A stretch of 64,000 nt of DNA from Mycolicibacterium agri (GTDB lineage: Bacteria > Actinomycetota > Actinomycetes > Mycobacteriales > Mycobacteriaceae), in the NCBI RefSeq assembly GCF_002553505.1, contig NZ_PDCP01000006.1:1-64000 (forward strand), read 5' to 3'. Of this stretch, positions 51,655 to 59,928 are shown one piece after another; position 1 is the first letter of the stretch, and the number at the start of each line of letters is the position of its first letter. The position numbers and the translations under genes were made by a program. The notes beneath the pieces were generated by a model. That model saw nothing but the letters and a program-made list of their open reading frames with translations, was not told the DNA's origin and made no database searches.

Positions 51655-51662
51655 GTTATAAC
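51655..51662. promoter_or_regulatory. Second GntR operator candidate GTTATAAC
   Basis: The same 8-bp palindromic core as at 51511-51522, here 18 bases upstream of the GntR start codon. A repressor bound here would block its own operon. The flanks are less symmetric than at the first site, so affinity may differ. Confidence 0.6.
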
Positions 51663-51680
51663 GACGTCGAGAGAGGTCGG

Positions 51681-52370
51681 ATGATGTCGCAGCCCGCTGA
51701 GCTCTTTGAAACCAAGAGCGACTACGCCTACCGGCAGGTGCGCGATCGGATCCTGTCCGGCGAGCTGCAGCCCGGCGCGGTGATCCAGCAGCGCGAACTG
51801 GCCAGCCAAATCGGCATCAGCACCACACCGCTGCGCGAGGCACTGCGACGCCTCAAGAGTGAGGGGCTCGTCGAGCTGGATGCCCACCGCGACGCCCGCA
51901 TCACCCCGCTTCGCGCCGAAGAAGCTCGCGACCTGCTCGAATTACGGAAGTCGCTGGATCCCTTGGCCGCGGGCCTTGCCGCGCAGCGGCGCACCAACAC
52001 CGACCTGCAGGCGATTCGCGCCGCGCTGGCCGCGGTGGAACCGCTGCCCACGCCACCGGCGGTCGGCCAACTGGTGGCCCACCGCAATCTGCACGCCGCG
52101 ATCTACCGCGCCAGCCACAACGATCTTCTGATCGCCGCTTTGGAAGGACTGTGGGACAAGGCCGACCGGTATCGCCGGCTGGCCTTGCAGGCCGGACGAA
52201 CTCAGGCGGCCCGCGACCAAAAAGCCAATGAGCACCGGCTGCTCGTCGAATACATCGCCGCAGGCGATAGCGAGGCAGCGGCCGATGTCATGCGCGCCCA
52301 CATCGACACTAGCCTGGGCGCCACAGCAGTGTGGCGCCTCGGCCACGAGAACGAGAACACGGGAGAATGA
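51681..52370 (+). CDS. GntR-family (FCD) regulator
   Basis: A 229-residue GntR regulator. The winged helix reads SDYAYRQVRDRILSGELQPG, then AVIQQRELASQIGISTTPLREALRRLKSEGLVELDAHRDARITP. The FCD effector domain follows, with the metal/ligand-binding His in VAHRNLHAAIYRASHNDLL and NEHRLLVEYIAAGD. It heads the racemase-OtnK-OtnC-Ldh-ABM operon and probably represses it and the divergent ABC genes until an acid sugar or its oxo form is bound. ATG 51681 or 51684 may start it. Confidence 0.88.
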   Translation: MMSQPAELFETKSDYAYRQVRDRILSGELQPGAVIQQRELASQIGISTTPLREALRRLKSEGLVELDAHRDARITPLRAEEARDLLELRKSLDPLAAGLAAQRRTNTDLQAIRAALAAVEPLPTPPAVGQLVAHRNLHAAIYRASHNDLLIAALEGLWDKADRYRRLALQAGRTQAARDQKANEHRLLVEYIAAGDSEAAADVMRAHIDTSLGATAVWRLGHENENTGE

Positions 52371-52377
52371 CTGCGCT

Positions 52378-53052
52378 GTGAAGGAGCACGTCCTCGTCGC
52401 GGCTGTGCACGCCACCCCCGCGTCGATTCCGCCGCTACGTCTGGCCCTGTCCGATGAGCTGCCCGGTGTGCAGCTGTGGAATATCATCGACGATCGGCTC
52501 GGTCCCGATGCCGATGCGGCCGGCGGTGAGTTGAGTCCGCAACTGCGCGACCGAATGCTGAGCCTGGTCCGCTACGGGGTCACCGGCGGCGCCCACGCGG
52601 TCATCATCGCCTGCTCGATGTACGGCGAGGTTCGGCGCGTCGCTCAAAAGCTGTTCACCACACCTGTTTTCGCCTCGGATACCGACATGATGGCCGACAT
52701 CGTGCGCGCCGCTCCCCGCCGGGTGGCGGTGTTGGCCTCCCTCGAGGGCGCCGCCGCCGACACGACGGCGCGGCTGACCGAGATGTTGGCTTCGGAACAG
52801 CAGCCTGGGGAGGTCGTGCCGGTGTTCTGCGCGGGCGCCGCCGAGGCCGCGAACCGCGGCGACCTCTCCGCACTCGTGACCGAACTGGGCACCGGACTGG
52901 AATCGGTCGGCACCGCCGTCGATTTGGTCTGCATCGCGCAGTATTCACTGAGTCCGGCCGCCGACGAGTTGGCGGCCAAGACCGGCCTGCCCGTGGTGGC
53001 GCCCACTCGGGCCGCCGCACGGGCGATCGCGCGTCGTCTGGAGCAGTCATGA
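52378..53052 (+). CDS. Asp/Glu racemase-superfamily protein
   Basis: A 224-residue protein of the aspartate/glutamate/hydantoin racemase fold. It starts VKEHVLVAAVHATPASIPPL and has the Cys motif AVIIACSMYGEV in the first half; the second Cys position shows VCIAQYSL with Ala-Gln instead of the usual TNCT-type Cys motif. The loss of one catalytic Cys is as in decarboxylase/isomerase-like members. It is coupled to otnK (ATGA) and sits where tetronate operons usually encode an isomerase (OtnI), so it may do that step (inference). GTG 52378 is the start. Confidence 0.75.
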   Translation: MKEHVLVAAVHATPASIPPLRLALSDELPGVQLWNIIDDRLGPDADAAGGELSPQLRDRMLSLVRYGVTGGAHAVIIACSMYGEVRRVAQKLFTTPVFASDTDMMADIVRAAPRRVAVLASLEGAAADTTARLTEMLASEQQPGEVVPVFCAGAAEAANRGDLSALVTELGTGLESVGTAVDLVCIAQYSLSPAADELAAKTGLPVVAPTRAAARAIARRLEQS

Positions 53053-54302
53053 GTGCGCCCGCGATCGGCTGCATCGCCGACGACTACACCGGAGGAACCG
53101 ATGTCGCCGCGGCGTTCCGGCGCGAGGGCCTGCGGACCGTCCTATTGTTCGGCCCGCCCGACGACGCGACGCGGGTGGAGGACTGCGACGCGCTGGTCGT
53201 GGCGCTGAAAACCCGCGCCTTGAGTGCGGCTGCGGCAGTGAAAACATCGCTGGCCGTGCGCGATTGGCTCGTGACGGATGCCGGTGTCGGCAGCGTCTAC
53301 TTCAAATACTGTTCGACGTTCGACTCGACGGCCGCGGGCAATATCGGCCCCGTCACGGACGCGCTGCTCGACGCCGCAGGCGAGCGTGCAACGGTGATCT
53401 GCCCCGCCACCCCCGAGCACGGACGCACCGTGTATCAGGGCCACCTGTTCGTGGCCGACCAGCTGCTGTCAGAGTCGTCGATGCGTCACCATCCGCTGAC
53501 CCCGATGACCGACTCGTCGCTACCGCGCCTCATGGCGGCCCAGTCGTCTCACCCGGTGACGCTGCTGAACTGGCAGCGAGTCGGCAACGGGGACAAGGCA
53601 ATCACCGATGCCATCGATGAGGCCGCCCGCAACGGGTACCGCCACGTCGTCGTCGACGCCCTCGATGACGACGACCTCACCACGATCGCCCGCGCTGTCG
53701 TCGGCATGCCCGTCGTCACCGGCGCCGCGGGACTTGCCGGTGCGCTCGCGCGGGTCATCGGCGGCGACGCGCGTCCGGGCACCGAGCAGCCTCGGCCCGC
53801 GCCTACCGGGGCCACGCTGATTCTTGCGGGCAGCTGCTCGGCGACCACACTGGGCCAAGTCGCCCACGCGCGCGAGCGATTCCCGTCGTTCCGCCTCGAC
53901 CCGCGCGCTGTCGACAAGACCGCCGACCTCTTCGAGCCCGCCCGAGCCTGGCTGCTCGAGCACCTGGGCCACCAGCCGGTGATGGTGTACTCGTCGGCAC
54001 CCGCAGACGAGCGCGGGCCCGCCGACCCCCACACCGCAGCCGAACTCGAGTCCACGATGGGGGCGCTGGCCAAGGCCGCGGTGGCCGCAGGAGCGCAACG
54101 CGTCGTGGTCGCGGGCGGTGAGACCTCCGGCGCCGTCGTCGATGCCCTCGGCGTGAAATCCGTTGTCGTCGACGCCGAAGCCGACCGCGGGGTGCCGTGG
54201 TGCACCGCCGCCGACCAGGGCATCTCGCTGCTGTTGAAATCCGGCAACTTCGGCCGACCCGATCTCCTGGTGAGGGCGGCGACCAGCACGACGCTGTCAT
54301 GA
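53049..54302 (+). CDS. otnK: 3-oxo-tetronate kinase (DUF1537, OtnK-like)
   Basis: A 417-residue four-carbon acid sugar kinase. The N-terminal substrate domain shows GCIADDYTGGTDVAAAF (the family ADDxTG motif), FKYCSTFDSTAAGNIGP and CPATPEHGRTVYQGHLF. The C-terminal nucleotide domain has LILAGSCSATTLGQVAHA and VVVAGGETSGAVVDAL (GGET motif). Members phosphorylate 3-oxo-tetronate (or D-threonate/D-erythronate) with ATP. It is coupled to otnC downstream by ATGA. The gene order kinase-decarboxylase-dehydrogenase supports the Otn assignment. Confidence 0.85.
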   Translation: MSAPAIGCIADDYTGGTDVAAAFRREGLRTVLLFGPPDDATRVEDCDALVVALKTRALSAAAAVKTSLAVRDWLVTDAGVGSVYFKYCSTFDSTAAGNIGPVTDALLDAAGERATVICPATPEHGRTVYQGHLFVADQLLSESSMRHHPLTPMTDSSLPRLMAAQSSHPVTLLNWQRVGNGDKAITDAIDEAARNGYRHVVVDALDDDDLTTIARAVVGMPVVTGAAGLAGALARVIGGDARPGTEQPRPAPTGATLILAGSCSATTLGQVAHARERFPSFRLDPRAVDKTADLFEPARAWLLEHLGHQPVMVYSSAPADERGPADPHTAAELESTMGALAKAAVAAGAQRVVVAGGETSGAVVDALGVKSVVVDAEADRGVPWCTAADQGISLLLKSGNFGRPDLLVRAATSTTLS

Positions 54303-54922
54303 CCGTCGCCGAAGACATCGTCGAACTGGGCGCCTCGTTCTTTCGGCGGGGGCTGACGTTCGGCCGCACGGGAAACCTCAGCGCGATCGATGCGGACGGC
54401 ACCATCGTCATGACGCCCACCGGGGTCAGCCTGGAGCGGCTTCGCGCCGACTCGCTCTCGCGCGTCACGCGGGAAGGCGAGCACGTCGGCGGACCGCCGC
54501 CCACGAAAGAGGCGTTCCTGCACCTGGCCATCTACCGCGCCCGACCCGGCGCAGGCGCCGTGGTGCACACGCACAGCACGCATTCGGTTGCCGTCTCCTG
54601 TCTGCGGGACATCGATTCACGCAATGCGCTTCCCGTGTTGACCGCGTACTACGCGATGCGGGTCGGCCGGCTGCCGCTGCTGCCCTATTTCGCCCCCGGC
54701 GACCAAAGCCTCGCTGCCACAGCGGAATCGGTGGCCGTCGAGCACCATGCCCTGCTGCTGGCCAACCATGGACCGATCGTGGCAGGCAAAGACCTGACAA
54801 GCGCGGCGGACGCGCTGGAGGAGATCGAGGAGACCGCCAAGCTGTTCCTTCTGCTGCGGGGACAGGCGGTCAACCCGGTGTCCGACGAGGAGGCGCGACG
54901 ACTGAGCGACCAGTATCGATGA
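54299..54922 (+). CDS. otnC: 3-oxo-tetronate 4-phosphate decarboxylase (class II aldolase, OtnC-like)
   Basis: A 207-residue class II aldolase/adducin-family protein. It has FRRGLTFGRTGNLSAID, MTPTGVSLERL, the zinc-binding AVVHTHSTHSVAVSCL, and LLLANHGPIVAG with the third His. In tetronate pathways this enzyme decarboxylates 3-oxo-tetronate 4-phosphate to dihydroxyacetone phosphate. L-ribulose-5-phosphate epimerase-like aldolase is the alternative, but its place directly after OtnK favours OtnC. It starts at ATG 54299 and its stop overlaps the dehydrogenase start (ATGA). Confidence 0.85.
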   Translation: MTVAEDIVELGASFFRRGLTFGRTGNLSAIDADGTIVMTPTGVSLERLRADSLSRVTREGEHVGGPPPTKEAFLHLAIYRARPGAGAVVHTHSTHSVAVSCLRDIDSRNALPVLTAYYAMRVGRLPLLPYFAPGDQSLAATAESVAVEHHALLLANHGPIVAGKDLTSAADALEEIEETAKLFLLLRGQAVNPVSDEEARRLSDQYR

Positions 54923-55974
54923 GCACCGAGCACCGTTTCGCCGCCGAAGACGTCGTCGTACACGGCCTGAAAATCCTACGGGCGCACGGTGTTCCCGAAG
55001 CCGACGCCCGGCTCGTCGCCGAATCGCTTGTCACCGCGGATATGTGGGGCCATCCGTCGCACGGCATGCTGCGGCTGCCGTGGTACGTCGCCCGCCTGCG
55101 ATCCGGTGTCATGCGTTCGGTCGACAACACCGAAACGCTGTCGTCGTTCGCAGCGGTTTCGGTGCTCGACGGCCGCGACGGCATCGGCCAGGTCGTCACC
55201 CATAAGGCCGTCATCGCGGCGGCCGATGCGGCGCATGCGTACGGCGTCGGAGTGGTGGCAGTGCGCAACAGCAATCACTTCGGCACGGCGGCCTACTGGA
55301 CCCGCATCCTCGCCGACCGTGGCTGCGTGGGCATTCTCACCACGAACGGCAGCCCGGCCATGGCGCCGTGGGGCGGCATCGACAAGATGGTCGGCGCGAA
55401 CCCGTGGTCGATCGCCGTGCCCGGCGGCGCGCATGGAACCGTCGTGCTCGACATCGCCAACATCGGGGTCGCCCGCGGGAAGGTCTACGCCGCCAGGCAA
55501 CGCGGCGAGCGGCTGCCGGAGGGCTGGGCCGTCGACGCGTCCGGGCTGCCCACCACCGACCCGCAAGCCGCAATAGACGGGCTGATCCTGCCGATGGCCG
55601 GACACAAGGGCTACGCAATCTCGTTCATGATGGACGTGCTGTCGGGTGTCCTGACCGGAAGTGCCTTCGGCAGCGACGTCGTCGGCCCGTACGTGCCGGA
55701 TCGACGCAGCGGATGCGGTCACCTCGTGATCGCGATCAACATCGCGGTCATCATGGCGCCAGAGGTCTTCGTCCAGCGCATGGACGAACTGATTTCCAGC
55801 CTGAAGCGTTCGCGCACGGCGCCCGGACAGGAAATCGTGGTACCAGGTGAACTGGAAAACCGCGCCGTCGCAGCGGCTTCCGGCAGCGTCACGCTTGCCG
55901 CGCGGACCGTCGAAGAGCTCAACGACCTCGCGGCGGCATGCGGGGTCGAGTCGCTGCTGCGAGGGCCGCGCTGA
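54919..55974 (+). CDS. Ldh-family NAD(P)-dependent dehydrogenase
   Basis: A 351-residue protein of the malate/lactate/ureidoglycolate dehydrogenase (Ldh_2) family. Typical segments are ADMWGHPSHGMLRLPWYVAR (with catalytic His), VRNSNHFGTAAYWTRILADRG, VGANPWSIAVPGG and MAGHKGYAISFMMDVLSGVL. It likely oxidises the starting tetronate (threonate or erythronate) or another 2-hydroxyacid to the 2-oxo form, the first step of the pathway. This family replaces the usual LtnD-type dehydrogenase here (inference). It is coupled to both neighbours. Confidence 0.85.
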   Translation: MSTEHRFAAEDVVVHGLKILRAHGVPEADARLVAESLVTADMWGHPSHGMLRLPWYVARLRSGVMRSVDNTETLSSFAAVSVLDGRDGIGQVVTHKAVIAAADAAHAYGVGVVAVRNSNHFGTAAYWTRILADRGCVGILTTNGSPAMAPWGGIDKMVGANPWSIAVPGGAHGTVVLDIANIGVARGKVYAARQRGERLPEGWAVDASGLPTTDPQAAIDGLILPMAGHKGYAISFMMDVLSGVLTGSAFGSDVVGPYVPDRRSGCGHLVIAINIAVIMAPEVFVQRMDELISSLKRSRTAPGQEIVVPGELENRAVAAASGSVTLAARTVEELNDLAAACGVESLLRGPR

Positions 55975-56279
55975 TGTACACGCTGTTCGTCACGCTCGAC
56001 GTGCACGCCGACAAGCTCGACGAGTTCATCGCTGCGATCACAACCAACGCGACCGCGTCCTTGCGCGACGAACCCGGATGCCTGGCGTTCGACGTGCATC
56101 AGGATGTCGACACGCCGACGCGCTTCTACCTCTACGAGATCTACGCCGACGAAGATGCCTTCCGCGTCGCGCACCGCAACGCGCCGCACTACGCGCGCTG
56201 GCAGGAAGCCGCGAAGGTATGCGTGGTGGCAGGCAGCCACAAGAACACCTTCGCGCGCCCGCTCCACCTGGGCCGCTAA
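55974..56279 (+). CDS. ABM-domain protein (antibiotic biosynthesis monooxygenase type)
   Basis: A 101-residue dimeric ferredoxin-like protein of the ABM family. It starts MYTLFVTLDVHADKLDEFIA and has SLRDEPGCLAFDVHQDVDTP, FYLYEIYADEDAFRVAHRNA and HYARWQEAAKVC. Similar small proteins (LsrG, YgiN-like) act on unstable sugar or quinone intermediates. As the last gene of the tetronate operon, with ATG overlapping the upstream stop, it may process or protect a reactive intermediate. Confidence 0.82.
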   Translation: MYTLFVTLDVHADKLDEFIAAITTNATASLRDEPGCLAFDVHQDVDTPTRFYLYEIYADEDAFRVAHRNAPHYARWQEAAKVCVVAGSHKNTFARPLHLGR

Positions 56280-56284
56280 GTCGC

Positions 56285-56764
56285 TCAACCGTCGTCGGCA
56301 CCCTGTTCGGCAGGCAGCGGAGCCGGAAGCGGTGTCGTGGATGTCGGCGTGGCAGGTGCAGGCGCCTGCGGGCCGTGGTAGTCGACCATTGTTTCCTCGC
56401 GCACCACCTTGCTGCCCTCGCTGATGACGAGCGACTTCGCGGTGACCATATAGCTGACCGGGCCGTTGTCGGCGACGAAGGTTCCGTCGGTGGACTCCTC
56501 GGCGGGCACGATCAGCTTGGCGCCGTCGCTGACACGAACGCCGCGGTACTCGAAATCGCCGTCCGGCGTCTTGCAGATCGCCACCCGTGAATTGCCCGTA
56601 GCGCCAAACACCACAACGGATTTCGGCGCGGGGCAGCGTGCCGTCGAATTCACATAACCGCCTTCGTCAGAGGCGGGTGCAGCCGCCGCAGACGGCAGCG
56701 CGGCGGCCACCGCTGCGCCAGCCGCCACCATTGCCATCAGGCCATGAAACTTCAAGCTGGACAT
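56285..56764 (-). CDS. Secreted mycobacterial hypothetical protein
   Basis: A 159-residue exported protein. The signal peptide is MSSLKFHGLMAMVAAGAAVA followed by AALPSAAAAPA. The mature part has STARCPAPKSVVVFGATGNS, RVAICKTPDGDFEYRGVRVS and GTFVADNGPVSYMVTAKSLV, a beta-rich domain with one Cys pair. It ends in a Pro/Ala/Thr-rich tail. I recognise no function. ATG 56764 is used; the upstream in-frame codons are Arg-rich and lack signal character. Confidence 0.7.
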   Translation of the reverse strand: MSSLKFHGLMAMVAAGAAVAAALPSAAAAPASDEGGYVNSTARCPAPKSVVVFGATGNSRVAICKTPDGDFEYRGVRVSDGAKLIVPAEESTDGTFVADNGPVSYMVTAKSLVISEGSKVVREETMVDYHGPQAPAPATPTSTTPLPAPLPAEQGADDG

Positions 56765-56858
56765 CGCGTCTCTAGCGCACCACGGCCGCCCCGTACGGCG
56801 AAGCACCAACGCCGGGTCACACGAAATCGTTAGCTGGCCGAGACCGAAGGCAGATCCG

Positions 56859-57425
56859 TCAGCCGGCCGCAGTGATCTCCTTCAACTCGTCGACCGCCTC
56901 GCGAATGTACCGCGCGAGGTCATCTGGGTGCTCCTCGGTGGCCCATCGCTCGAACGCCACCCGAAACACGGCGACACCGGCCTCGGCGATCAGCTTTGCC
57001 GCGGTCTCGCCGACACCGCGGGCGCGCAGAGCATCGGCCATCGCCGAGGCCATCGCCGCGAGCTTGCTCAATTCCCGCTCGTGCAAGCCGGGGTTGGCCG
57101 CGATGACGGCTTGGCGCCGTCGCGCCTGGCGGTGGCGGTCCGCGAACACCGGCGCTGAGGCCTCGAGAGCGGCGGCCACCGCGTCCAGTGGCGCCACCGA
57201 GTCCGGAGCCTCGGCGATGGTGGTGACGAACAGTTCGAGCAGTGCGTCCTGCCCGCCGAAGAGCACCTCGCGCTTGTCGGCGAAATGGCGGAAGAACGTC
57301 CGCTCGGTCAGGCCCGCCCGTTCGGCGATCTCGGCGACCGTCGTCTGGTCGAAGCCGCGTTCGGTGTACAGGTCGAGCGCGGCCTCCTCCAGACGACCAC
57401 GAGCGTTCGGCTGCCATCGACCCAT
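56859..57425 (-). CDS. TetR-family regulator
   Basis: A 188-residue TetR protein. The DNA-binding part reads ARGRLEEAALDLYTERGFDQ, then TTVAEIAERAGLTERTFFRH and FADKREVLFGG, typical of regulators of oxidoreductases. It is divergent from an NAD-dependent epimerase-type gene, with a strong inverted repeat in the 85-base gap. It most likely represses both genes, with an electrophile or substrate of the oxidoreductase as inducer (inference). ATG 57425 is well supported. Confidence 0.88.
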   Translation of the reverse strand: MGRWQPNARGRLEEAALDLYTERGFDQTTVAEIAERAGLTERTFFRHFADKREVLFGGQDALLELFVTTIAEAPDSVAPLDAVAAALEASAPVFADRHRQARRRQAVIAANPGLHERELSKLAAMASAMADALRARGVGETAAKLIAEAGVAVFRVAFERWATEEHPDDLARYIREAVDELKEITAAG

Positions 57426-57443
57426 GCGCGGGATCCTACGGGA

Positions 57444-57490
57444 TGACAGTAACTGACATCGCGTGTTACCCGTCATGTCAGTCACTGTCA
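57444..57490. promoter_or_regulatory. TetR operator: 16+16 bp inverted repeat
   Basis: TGACAGTAACTGACAT (57444-57459) and ATGTCAGTCACTGTCA (57475-57490) are reverse complements at 15 of 16 positions, 15 bases apart. Each arm also has internal repeats of TGAC. It fills most of the space between the TetR gene and the SDR gene and covers the likely promoters of both. This is a clear candidate for binding of two TetR dimers. Confidence 0.85.
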
Positions 57491-57510
57491 TCACAAGGAA
57501 GGGTCTGGAA

Positions 57511-58407
57511 ATGCGCATCTTCGTCACCGGCGCGTCGGGTTTCATCGGATCGGCAGTCGTCGCCGAGCTGCTCGGGGCAGGCCACCAGGTCGTCGGGCTG
57601 GCCCGGTCCGAGGCGTCGGCACGGGCCATAGCGGAAGCGGGCGCCGAGGTGCACCGCGGCAGCCTTGAAGACACCAACAGCCTGCGTCAAGGCGCCGAAT
57701 CCACCGACGGCACAATCCATCTGGCGTTCCGTCACGATTTCGAGGATTTCGACATCGCCGCTGGCTCCAAATTCGACCGGCGTGCCATCGAAGCCCTGGG
57801 TGACGCGCTGGCTGGGTCCGACCGGCCGCTGGTGGTCGCCGCGGGCATTTTCGGAATCGCGCCGCCAGGGGCCGTCGCCACCGAGGACCAACCCGCCCCG
57901 AACGAGTCGTTGCGGGCCTCCGAGCCCGCAACGCTGGCTTTCACCGACCGCGGTGTGCGCACCGCGGTGCTGCGGCTGCCGCCGAGTGTGCACGGCGAGG
58001 GTGACCACGGATTCGTGCCGCATCTGATCGGGATCGCCCGCAAGACCGGTGTGTCGGGGTATCCCGGCGACGGAACGAATCGCTGGCCGTCGGTGCACCG
58101 CCTCGATGCCGCGCGCGCCATTAGGTTGGCCACGGAATCGGCGCCGCCGGGAACCATCGTCCACCCGATGGACGACGAGGGAATTCCGGTACGGACCATT
58201 GCCGAAGTCATCGGCAGGCACCTCGGTCTACCGGTCAAGTCGATCCCCACGGAGGACGTATTCGGCCACTTCGGCTGGATCGGTCCTCTCTTCGCGCTCG
58301 ACGCCGCGGCGACGAGCCTGCGCACCCGCGAGCTTCTCGGCTGGCAGCCCACGCACGGCGGCCTGCTCGACGACCTCGAGGCCGGCCACTACTTCAAAGA
58401 AGCCTGA
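57511..58407 (+). CDS. NAD-dependent epimerase/dehydratase-type SDR
   Basis: A 298-residue extended SDR. It starts MRIFVTGASGFIGSAVVAELL with the GASGFIG motif. The usual YxxxK of epimerases is not evident; LRLPPSVHGEGDHGFVPHL and WPSVHRLDAARAIRLA are as in NAD(P)-binding reductases of the 3-beta-HSD/dihydroflavonol-like group. The substrate is unknown. It is divergent from and probably controlled by the TetR gene. ATG 57511 follows AAGGAAGGG; an upstream frame to 57463 would run into the operator. Confidence 0.82.
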   Translation: MRIFVTGASGFIGSAVVAELLGAGHQVVGLARSEASARAIAEAGAEVHRGSLEDTNSLRQGAESTDGTIHLAFRHDFEDFDIAAGSKFDRRAIEALGDALAGSDRPLVVAAGIFGIAPPGAVATEDQPAPNESLRASEPATLAFTDRGVRTAVLRLPPSVHGEGDHGFVPHLIGIARKTGVSGYPGDGTNRWPSVHRLDAARAIRLATESAPPGTIVHPMDDEGIPVRTIAEVIGRHLGLPVKSIPTEDVFGHFGWIGPLFALDAAATSLRTRELLGWQPTHGGLLDDLEAGHYFKEA

Positions 58408-58443
58408 TGGCCTCGGTGCTTTTGCCGACGGTCTGCGCCGCGT

Positions 58444-59898
58444 CTACGACGTCGCCGCCGTGCTCGAAACCGACTGACTCACAAGGTAACTCTCGAGTCC
58501 TTCACGGCCGAGTTCGCGACCGTAGCCGCTCTGCTTCACGCCGCCGAACGGCGCAGCGGGATCCATGATGTAGCCCTGGTTGACGCCGAACGTCCCCGAC
58601 CGGACCCGGCCCGCGACCTCGAAGCCGCGGTCCAGGTCGGGGGTGAACACCGCACCCGCCAGGCCGTAGTCCGAGTCGTTGGCGATGCGCACCGCATCGT
58701 CCTCGCTGTCGTAGGGGATGACGGTCAGCACAGGGCCGAAGATCTCTTCGCGGGCGATCCGCATCCCGTTGTGCGCGTCCGCGAACAACGTCGGCCTCAC
58801 ATACCAGCCCGTGTCGAGCCCGTCGGGCATCCCGGTGCCGCCGGTGACCAGCCGCGCACCCTCGCGCTGACCCTCCTCGATGTAGCCGCGGACCCGGGTC
58901 TGCTGTCGCTCGGCGACCAGCGGACCAAGGCGCGTCTCGGGATCGCTGGGATCGCCCACCGACATCGACGCCACTCCGGCGGCCAGCGCGTCGACGAACT
59001 CGTCCTGGCGCCGGGCGGGTACGAGGATGCGGCTGAGCGCATTGCACACCTGGCCGCTGTTGGCCAGGCTCGCCGACTGGATGGCCGGTGCGACGAAGGA
59101 AGGATCGGCGTCGTCGAGCACGATCGCCGCCGACTTTCCGCCCAGCTCCAGGCTCACCTGCTTGAGCCCCTCGGCGCAGGCCATCGCGACCTGGCGGCCT
59201 GCCGCCGTCGACCCGGTGAACGAAACCTTGTCCACCCCTGGGTGTTTCACCAGGGCCTCGCCGACATCTCGATCACCAGGGACGACGTTGAAGACGCCTG
59301 GCGGCAAGTCCGCCTTGGCGACCAGGTCGGCGAGCAGCTGGGCGTCGAGCACCGACTCCGGTGACGGCTTCAGCACCACAGCGCAGCCGGCGAGCAGCGC
59401 GGGCACGACCTTGCCCACGGTGAGGAACTGCGGCATGTTCCACGGCACCACCGCAGCCACCACACCAACCGGTTGCTTGTTGATGCGAATGTCCTTGCCG
59501 TAGAGGCCTGCTCGCGCCTCCTGCCAGTCGAATTTCAGCGCAAGATCGGTGAACGCGGTGAACAGCATTGACGGCAGGCCGACCTGCGCTCGCTTGGAAA
59601 ACGCTATGGGCGCGCCGATCTCGGCGGTGATCAGTTCCGCCATCGCGTCGCGGTTCTGGTTGTAGTGCTCGGCCAGCCGCTTGACCGCCTCGACGCGCTC
59701 GGCCGGCTGCATCCGCGGCCACGGTCCCTCGTCGAACGCCGCCCGCGCGGCGTGCACGGCCCGATCCACGTCCGCAGGCCCGGCCAGGGTGACGGTGCCG
59801 ATCACCTGCTGGCTGTGCGGCGAGACGACGTCACGCGCGGTGCCGGACTCCGGCGGCGACCACTGCCCGTCGATGAAAAGTTTGTCGCTGATATGCAC
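58444..59898 (-). CDS. NAD(P)-dependent aldehyde dehydrogenase
   Basis: A 484-residue aldehyde dehydrogenase. The cofactor site includes AAVVPWNMPQFLTVGKVVPA and SFTGSTAAGRQVA. The catalytic Glu is in SLELGGKSA and the catalytic Cys in ANSGQVCNALSRI. The C-terminus has EEIFGPVLTVIPY and FGGVKQSGYGRELGREGLESY. It oxidises an aldehyde to its acid, and mycobacterial relatives work in lipid, steroid or aromatic metabolism. The start is GTG 59898. Only 10 bases upstream lies a perfect 16-bp palindrome, so it is under tight control. Confidence 0.9.
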   Translation of the reverse strand: MHISDKLFIDGQWSPPESGTARDVVSPHSQQVIGTVTLAGPADVDRAVHAARAAFDEGPWPRMQPAERVEAVKRLAEHYNQNRDAMAELITAEIGAPIAFSKRAQVGLPSMLFTAFTDLALKFDWQEARAGLYGKDIRINKQPVGVVAAVVPWNMPQFLTVGKVVPALLAGCAVVLKPSPESVLDAQLLADLVAKADLPPGVFNVVPGDRDVGEALVKHPGVDKVSFTGSTAAGRQVAMACAEGLKQVSLELGGKSAAIVLDDADPSFVAPAIQSASLANSGQVCNALSRILVPARRQDEFVDALAAGVASMSVGDPSDPETRLGPLVAERQQTRVRGYIEEGQREGARLVTGGTGMPDGLDTGWYVRPTLFADAHNGMRIAREEIFGPVLTVIPYDSEDDAVRIANDSDYGLAGAVFTPDLDRGFEVAGRVRSGTFGVNQGYIMDPAAPFGGVKQSGYGRELGREGLESYLVSQSVSSTAATS

Positions 59899-59908
59899 GC
59901 CGTAGAGA

Positions 59909-59924
59909 CTAGCCGATCGGCTAG
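59909..59924. promoter_or_regulatory. Perfect 16-bp palindrome CTAGCCGATCGGCTAG
   Basis: CTAGCCGATCGGCTAG is its own reverse complement. It sits 10-26 bases upstream of the GTG of the aldehyde dehydrogenase and directly after the stop of hutH. Its place fits an operator overlapping the promoter of a leaderless or short-leader mRNA. No cognate regulator gene is adjacent; TetR-type regulators often bind sites of this kind. Confidence 0.75.
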
Positions 59925-59928
59925 CAGC

